Shown piece by piece: positions 52,201 to 61,200 of a DNA stretch of 64,000 bases. The notes beneath the pieces are model-generated. The model made no database searches, was not told where the DNA came from, and worked only from the letters and a program-made list of their open reading frames with translations. Source of the stretch: Hirundichthys speculiger (taxonomy: Eukaryota; Chordata; Actinopteri; Beloniformes; Exocoetidae); the NCBI GenBank assembly GCA_018398805.1, contig JAGFBZ010001170.1, forward strand, positions 893,001-957,000. Reading direction: 5' to 3'. A program made the position numbers and the translations under genes. Each line of letters starts with the position of its first letter. Within the stretch, counting starts at the first letter, position 1.

Positions 52201-55200
52201 ACTCATGGTGTCACCTGCTGCAGTCTCAACCTGAGAACAGACTTGAAGCGTAGCTGCTTTCTCATTCACAATATTTATTGACTGAACATTAACTTAGCTT
52301 TTCATTGATATTTCATTATTTTCTCAGGCTAGTTATCACCCCTTCCAGCCGTCCCAGACACATAATGGAAAAGTTTCTTCTCTGACTGTAAAAGTGCATT
52401 ACTATTGGAGATACATTAATTATTTAAAGCTTTTTAAAAAAAAGAGTTGGTGATTTTAGCATCTTATCCATGCATGAATGGAACAATTTAAACAGAATTC
52501 TTTTAAATATCAAGATTCAGATTACTAAAACACCAAAGATCTAGTAGAATTCTGTAAATTGAAAAGATGAGCATAATACAATCCCGTACGAAGAATGTAA
52601 AAATGACATCTGGCATAATATAATTCACCCTGAAAGAAATGTTTGTGTCAGAGTTGTTCAGTATGTATTAAAAATATACACATGCTGAGCAGCAGAACAT
52701 AATTGATTGATTCAGTATTTTCTAATATGTTAAAATAACTCACATTTTGTCCCTAGTTTCTTCATTCACAGGAAGACAGTGCCCCCTGAATTGTTGTGAC
52801 TAATATAATTAAAAAACTAACATGATAAATCTACCAAATCAATAGAATTAATACATCTGTGGTGCTGGATTCATGGATATTGACTTGAGCCAGCTATAGA
52901 TTTACTTGATGTTCTCTTACAAAGAAGATCCATTGAACATTCAGCAAAACCCTATTTAAGAAATAACTGATTTCTAATCATTAAACTCCCCCTCCCCTAC
53001 AGGAGTTTTATTTCTATATTGTAAAAAATGATTTCGCTTCTGAAAGAGGTGTTATCTTAGAGTGAATATCATATAATTTTGTCCTATTTGTGGTTCACTT
53101 GGGAACTTACCAAAAAAGATGTTCAAATCCAAAGTCAACAGTGTGCGAATCATGTTTCTAAGTCCTTTTCACTTCACCTTCATTTATCTAATTAGGTTAT
53201 TTCAAGTCATTTTAGATGAATATTGTCCCTGTTTGGAGAAGACAATGTCTGATGTCTTCGTTCACTAATGTGTTGCAAAAAGCCTTTTTGATATTTTCTC
53301 TCTTTTGCCACTAAAGTAAAAACAAAATAACATATTTTTTCTTCCTGGTAAATCATTTTAATGATGTCGTTAGTGAGAATCTAAGTCTTTTAAAGTGGGT
53401 ACAAGATGGCCACGTGCACCCAAGCAATTCCTGGTGTCTTTGTTTTAGTCCCTCAGCTTCTGCCATCCCAGCTTTGTGTCTTTGACAGTTTCATCATCAT
53501 CTTCCGCTTGGTCCAGAGTCGGGTCGCTGGGGCAGCAGCTTCAGCAGAGAGGCCCAGACCTCCTTCCCCCCGGCTGCTTCCACCAGCTCCTCTGAGAGAA
53601 CGCCGAGGCGCTCCCAGGCCAGCTGAGAGATATATAATATCTCCAGCATGTTCCTGGGTCTGCCCTGTGGTCTTCTCCCAGTTGGACATGCCCGAAACAC
53701 CTCTTTTAGACAGTTTAACAACAAAAATTCCTAATAGTGGGGCAGTAACACAATGTGGACAGAAAAGCCAAGACTTACTTTTGTTTATAGGACAAAAAAT
53801 GAGTTTGAGCATTTAAATTGCACAAAACAAGAAAATTAAACTCATAACCATCCCTGTACCAAATCTATAAGACTGCACAACCTGTTGAGTCGCACTAAGT
53901 TTTATGAGGTTAATATGTTGGCACATAAACCTTTTAAATGATTAGTTATAGGTTACGCTTTAGCCCAGTGCTCCCTATCACAGTCTCTTTTCCACACAAC
54001 ATTGTGTAAATGAGATATTATGTAATATTCCTGCCTCTGAGCCCGTTCGTCAAATCATGTCAGAATTATATCACATGTTACCAGGATCCTGATTATAACT
54101 GCTTTGAACTCATCATTTTGAGCTTTCATAGTCTCTTTAGTAAACAATTGCTCTTTTAAGAGCATTTGAGCTACGTGAAAGCAGTATATGAAGCGCTCAT
54201 GGTAACATATTTACAGTGTTTAGCATGGAAATATCTCAGCTTTGTGAAAGAAAAGTAGGCAGAATTATTCGTTTCACTGAGCAGCATATTTATTGAAAAG
54301 CTCAGGTGTACTTATTACAAAGGAGGCAACAAAATGTGAAGTAGCTGTGCTAAAAATCCGGACACCTGCAGGAAGCCAACCCACTTACCGTGTACAGTAT
54401 GAAGAGCTACAAGCTAATTAAGAACCACTTTAGGATTGACTGGTTTAACTATCACCAAATACAAGGATGGGAATGTTGCCAGGATTCAGAGATCACCTGG
54501 CATGGCTGCACCTGTGTCGTGTCAGGATCTGTGATGATCTCTAAAAGGACTCTAGAGCGGAAAAATCTGCAGCGCGCCTGTTAAAAGCCCTCATTCCAAT
54601 GCAATGCTCTTGACCAGGAGCCAATGGAATTACTGTAGTGCCGCCTGCTAGTCTTTCGTCACCACCACTAATACCATCTGGTCCTGTACCCAAAAGATAA
54701 ATCGGGGATAGCCTTGCTTAACTTCAGACAAGTCACTGAAGCTGGACACTCAGAGTGTTTATGCCTAAACATGGATCATAAAAACAAAAAAACCTTCCTG
54801 AGTGATACAGACTGTAAAAAAACAAAAAAACAGCACGTTTATCAGAGAAATTCAATTGTGCTGATAAATTTACAGGTTTTTAACATTTCAGCTAGCAATG
54901 TTGTTACTTTGAAAGTAACATTTAGCAATTTGGTTAATTGGTTCTCAATTAAATCACAGTGAAGCTGCCTTTCACGTACATATTTGTTCTGTCAGTGGCA
55001 GGTTTTTCTTATCAACAGCTTAGTGATTAATAAAAATGAAAATGACGACAAAAAGCAACCATAACAACCCATAACCACGACCCATCAGGCTATTCATTCA
55101 AGCCTGACGTCCTGTCAGAAACCATTGCTTTTTCAAAAAACCATTGCTTTTCTAAAACTGCGCTACATCCTTCTGGACCTTCTGCCTCTTTATGGTGAAA

Positions 55201-58200
55201 CAGTGATTGGATGAGTTGGTTTTCTGATGGTTTTCAAGTGTCACACTGCAACTTTGTGGATCCTTGTTGTGCATCATATAAAGCTGGTGTGTGAAAGAAC
55301 AATCCTTGTGTCATACTAATTTCTTCATGGTATTCTGACAATTTCCCAAAGAAACTGTGCGTCTGTATAAAACAAAGGAGAGTGTAAAGGATAGATCCTC
55401 CTTCCTGCATGTGGTAAAGCACCTTTGATCCTGTTATTGGGTCATGGCCTTGGCTGCACTAACACAGTTTTACTTTGCGTATTAGTAGGTTTGCTCTAAA
55501 ATTAGATGGTGATTCCCGATTCTTAACACTTAAGCAATTTCAGCTTTCCCCTTATCTCATCTCAGGTCGTAGAATCTCACAGGTAATAAAAATAAATGTG
55601 TGCCAGTAATTGGCTAATAAAAGTAACCTGCTGTGAAACATCCAAGCCACGACACCCCGCCTAATAGGAGAGAACAATCTCCCTGCCATGTTGGACGCTC
55701 AAGGGATTCCCCCTGGATTAGTCTTTGATTGTAGTTGGCCTCTTGGGAGGAGGTTCGCTGCTAATCCCTCGCTTAGGGAGTGGGGTTCAGCATTAAGAAA
55801 TACTGTACAGTGCAGCATTTAACAGAACAAGAGATTTTCTTTATGTCTTTTCAACTTGATCTTTCCAAGATTACCTGCGAAAATTTTAATTTGACTGGAT
55901 GTTTTTTCTGTCCCATCAGGTTGTAGGAGAGACCCCATGTGTGGCGTTAGATGAAGCTCCATCCAGGTGTGAGAAGACTCCTTCAGAGGAGGAGGAGTCG
56001 TGGCTGCAAGTGACGCCCCTGCCGGGCCTTAGCCCGACCTCCTCCCATCAGGAGGAACACACACAAGAGCAGCGCATACAGTTTCTGGTGAGAATGCACC
56101 CACTTTTTTTTTTTTTTTTTTTTTTTTTGTACTTTAGAAATGCATTATCAAATGGAAGCAGGTTTTTTTTTTTTTTTTTTTTGTTAGAAGCACAGACATT
56201 GAGTGCATCCTCCTCTAAATCCAGGGCTGTGTTTGGCAGTTCTATGCTGCATTTCAACTGCAGGAACTGCAGTTTGCACGGCGGTAACCAGAGGCTTAAA
56301 TGAACAAAGTTCTATGGGAGTATTTTTTACCTCCTAAAAGCGACACCATTGGCAATATAGTATGAGGGGTTTGTAGATTACCTAAGGATTCATCCTTCCT
56401 GTCTGTCATCTCAGGTTCAATCAGTCAAACTTTATTTGTATAGAACCTTTCATACACTACATACAACTTCCATTAGCAGAGTGCTTTACATAATTAAATT
56501 CACAAAAGAAAGATGCAATCAAAATATACAAACCACCCACACCCCACCTACAACATCTATCCAAACAGCCAGGATCATGTACACACAAACACACAGACAC
56601 ACCAGTAAAAAGGTAAAAAAAAAAAAAAAAAAAAGGTAAAAAATACACGAAAAAGATGAAAATAAGGAATACTGTAGTCATAGAACTAAAATAAATAGAA
56701 TAATAAAAATCTAAAGGTATATTACTTTAAAAACTCAAAGCATTAATAAAAACCATAAAATATCAATTAAATGTTAATTGGGAATCATAAAAATTCACTT
56801 GCATGAGCTCAATTAAAGACTCTGAATTTGAGTTATATAAATATTATAATGTATAAAAGCTGTAATATCCACAGCAGCTGGTAAAATCCGTTTCTGTCTG
56901 TGAACACACACTCTTAGGCTCCTCATCCTGGAAGACACGGGTCCCGTGTTAGCTGTGACGGCTGAGCGAACTGTTAATGTGGGAATAAATCGACTCTTAG
57001 CAATAAAATAATCTCTTTTTCAAAGAAGCTAAATTCTTAGACACAGAAATCTGTAGAAATGTTTAACATTAACAGATTATGAGTGAAAGACTGAAGCACT
57101 CTTCTTTTCTTTAAGGCACAAATAGAAACATCTCCAACCACATAGAAGTTTATGGAGCCCACTTTCTGGTGGAGCTGGAACAGCAGCTCTGATTCTCTAC
57201 TGAAGACTGTCAAGGAGGAGCATTTAATTAACTTGCCTAATCTACCTCAGTAAAATCCAAAAAGACTCCGGTCAAAATAATGTTTTACCTCCTTAAAAAA
57301 AAAAAAAAACCCTTTGCTTTTGGTCAAATGTACATTTAGAAAAAAGATGATCCAGATATACATTTAAATCTTTATGCTCACTCCTACCCTCTCTCCACTT
57401 CGTCTGACGGGGTGGTGGTGTTTGAATTATCTTCCTCATAAACAAGCTGCCAGACGCAGAGACAGCAGGGATCTCATACTGCATTACTCCCTCAGCTTTA
57501 TAAATGGTGTATGAATTAGAGCAGCTTCTTGTTTATATGACAGGGTGATAATTCTGAGGTTCACTAAATGTAACCAGGCATTTACACAGCAATAAAATAC
57601 TGTGTATATTTTGCCAAAAAGCAGGGATCTAGCTTTGCAATCCACTTTGCATTTCATGTGAGGCTAAAGCTTGGCCATCAGTGCAGTAACTGAGCTGACT
57701 GCCGCTGCAGGAAAACCACCATCAGATTTGTTATGTAATGCAGAGATGATCTTGTCCCTTGGATTCAGAAAAGTAGCACATCAGCCTCACTGATTCTACA
57801 CCTAGCTTCCGTGCATTTAATCGACCATATTCTCTCTAAGCTCCTTGTTGACTTTCTTTGTCAGAATGGAAAATTTAAATTGCAGGCAAAAATTGCTGCA
57901 CATCAACCAAGTGAAAACCAACTGGATGTATAGAGAGATGTGATTAGAACGGAAAGCCACAGTAAGCTGCATCTAGTAAACATTTTTTAAAATGACTGAT
58001 TCAAGATCATTAAGAACACACAACGTAAATTCAGATCAATTCAGTTTACCTTATTTATTTAGCTGCAATTCACAACAAAATGTAATTTCAAGGCCCTTGA
58101 CAGAAAGTAATGTTCAATACCAGCCCATTTAAAGACTTTCCAATTCAATATAATTGTATTCTTATAACTCCATTTTCCAGTAAGAATAGGAAATGTTTTG

Positions 58201-61200
58201 CACCTTTAGCACTGTTGGACCCTGTCAGTATTGATAAATGTTGACCAGGACCATGAAAGGATTTTACAGCATAACTGATGAGCGTTAACAAACATCTTAT
58301 ATTGAAGAAAACTTATCTGGGGCACAGAGTGTTCCACTTGGATGGACGGACACTATGCATTCAGAGACTGAAGCCAAAGACTGAAGCAGTCGGTGCAGGT
58401 CTGAGTCCTGAATTGTAGTCTTTTGCTGCATGTTGTCTTTCACTGTGCCCAGTAAGTCTTAAAGGAACCACTACACAAAGCTAATGAAGTGAGATGTTTG
58501 TTTTAAATAAAACACAGATCTTTAGGTTGTATAAAGACATGAAGACATGTCAATCTGACATAGAACCACGCTTGATAGTAAAAAAAAAAAAAAACTAAGG
58601 GAATTGACAAAATGGCTTCATGGGAACATTACTTTTTTTTTTCTTGTATCTACACTCTTCTGGTCTTCTGCTTTTTTTTTTATCAAATATAAATAAGTGT
58701 TCATTGTCACTTCCTTCTCTTTTGGACAGTTACAACATCTTGGGCAGGCATAGATTGTACTGGAAGTCGTGTCTGCGTTGTGTTCAAGTGTATCTTCTTG
58801 CCCAGACAGGTGTTGTAAGGACACACAGCAGGGTGCCTTTCAGCACTTCTGTTTGGCGTGACAGGATCTTTGCAGACAGATCCTCTCAGAATGATCTGCC
58901 CTCTCCATGACTGTTTATGGTGTGTATGAGGTGATGCTCAGTCTTTGGCTTACATCTTACATGCAGTAAGGCCACAGACTTCAATCTTTATTTTGTCAGA
59001 CTATTGTGCCTTGGCCGTGAGGGTTCTGTTGATGGGGGACACCTATGGTTGTTCTCCTGTAAGGTAACTTCATAAAGGAATCCGTAATGACCACTTTGTT
59101 TCCAGGAAGTCTGTTGAGGCTTCCAAACTTTTCCCATTTTCATGTGAAGGAGTCTGACACCCTTTAGTTTCCACTCTGACATCCACCATCAGCTGTGGAA
59201 ATGTATGTACCCAGATGTGGTCTTTCTAATGATGTCTGACTGTGGGCGAGTGGACAAATTGTAAAAGCATCTGGAAGACTTTGGCTCTGAAAACCTCTTG
59301 GGGACTGAGTGACTGAGCAGTTCAGGAAGAAATGATTTGTAAAACGTTTCAGTTGACAGTGTGTGGTAATTCAGTCATTATAAGACTGTACAAGAGGACA
59401 TCCTCATTTGATACACATTATTGTGGCCTTCAAAGCTGCGACTGATACACAATCAACCAAATCAGACCACAGATTGCAGTTTAATTATCTTTATTGTCTT
59501 GCTGTGTCATCGCTGGTGAGAGTACTGTATCTCTTCCAGTCTGCTCCTGGTGGTCTGCAATTAGCCAATCTGCAGCTTTCCTCCACACAGTTAGTGCAGT
59601 AATGCTTTATTCAGGTCCTGTGGTCATGCTGAAATAAGCTGATTTCTCCGATGCTGCTCCTGCATGTAAGCTGCATTTAGAATAATTAGAGGATGCTAAG
59701 CTTTGTAATACCTCAGCGCTGTTGTGACAGGTCAAATATGGGAGCTAAAGTCAATGTGTTCTTTTATGCAAAGTATAAAGAGACATAATTTCAGTTATAT
59801 TTTCTTTTTTTGACATGGCTTTGTCTCTGTGCACAGTTTGAGTTTTTTTCTGTTTAAGGGATTTGATTTAGGTTTCAAAATAGTGATTTAATGAAATTTT
59901 CTTTGTCATTGCTGTCCGTCCAGGAACGTGAGCTGAGCAAGAAGAGAAAAGAATGTGAAAATCTTGAGCATGAAGTAAAGAAGCGACAGAAGAAATGTCT
60001 GGATTTAGTAAGCTACCTGCGCTTTGACCAACTCTTTGTTGTGATGGCTGAGGAAGGTATGGGGAATCTGAAGACTGGTTTATGTATATTTAACAGGAGA
60101 GCCAGCTTGAGGATGAGCAAGGCAAAAATGAGAAACTAAAGGAGGAGACAGATCTCCTCAGGAGGAAGGCACAGCTGCTCGACCAGGTCAGTGTCTTCCT
60201 GCCCAGCTGAGCTTCTCGAAGCTGAGCTCATCCTCATAGCTTCTTTAGTTGCTGATTTCATGCTGGAGATGTGGGGATCCGGTTGAACAGAACCAGATGG
60301 ATCCAGTAAGTTAACCTGCTGTTGTTTCTCAGACTCGGGCTGACAATGAGGAGCTGAGGGAAGATCTCTCTGAAGTGACCGCTCAACACAATTCAGTTCT
60401 CGAGGAGAACCAGAGACTCCGTGCCAAACTGGAGAACCTAGAACAGGTCCTAAAGGTACAGGGGAAGGGAAATATTTTTCTTGTTATTTTCTGCTTAAAC
60501 CCTCATCATGCCACGCCACTTTTTCTGACATACCGTTTTCTTTCCGGTCAGCATATGCGAGAGGTCGCTGAGCGAAGGCAGCAGCTGGAATTGGAACATG
60601 AGCAGGCACTGGCTATCCTTAAGTTCAAACAGGATGAAATCAAACGGTTACAGCGGGTAAGATAAATTCAACTGCGTGCGTGGTTGCAAACATTTTTCTT
60701 CCTACAGTTATGATCTTATTAAGTTGCTTTGAATATGATAGCAAGTGAGGTGCTTTGTCCAGCAGGAGGCAACCTTTGGGCAGCACTAAACTTGTCTCAG
60801 CAGCGCTCGCTGTGCCCTGCCTTGGATTTTTATGACTAAACAATGAATATTGCAGTGACTTTTTAATGTCTTTTTAATCATTAGGCTCAGTTATTTGCCA
60901 AGAGGGAACATGAAGGAGTGGTTCAGATGCTGGAGGTGAGTTTTAAAAACACCACTGTGACTCCTCCACAAAGTAGAAAATAAAATAAATGATTTTAATA
61001 GCATGCAGCGCTTCTATTATCATAATGCTCCCTGAGGTGCTTACAAGAATTTTGCCACTGCCTTATTGCTGTGGGATGATTAATATTTCTCCCGAACATC
61101 AATTAAAAAAAGATGTAGATGCTAAGTTTTCCCCATTCTTTTTATGAAAAACAATTCACTACCACAGAATTTTTTTTTTCTACCAGTAGGTTTTCTATTC

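Larger units (their letters stand above)
49269..55919 (+). other. intron(s) between exons 6 and 8
   Basis: 6.65 kb interrupted only by the candidate microexon at 51340-51381. It contains an antisense LINE C-terminus at about 53470-53730. The 51.1-51.4 kb stretch is free of recognised repeats. No other exon was supported. Confidence 0.55.

Noticed and set aside
53406..53816. 136-codon plus-strand frame
   Set aside because: It is the antisense shadow of the LINE C-terminal fragment at 53470-53730.
60008..60096. Open reading frame running through the 89-bp intron 9
   Set aside because: Splice sites are good, the exons on both sides match the family, and 89 bp would shift the frame if retained.
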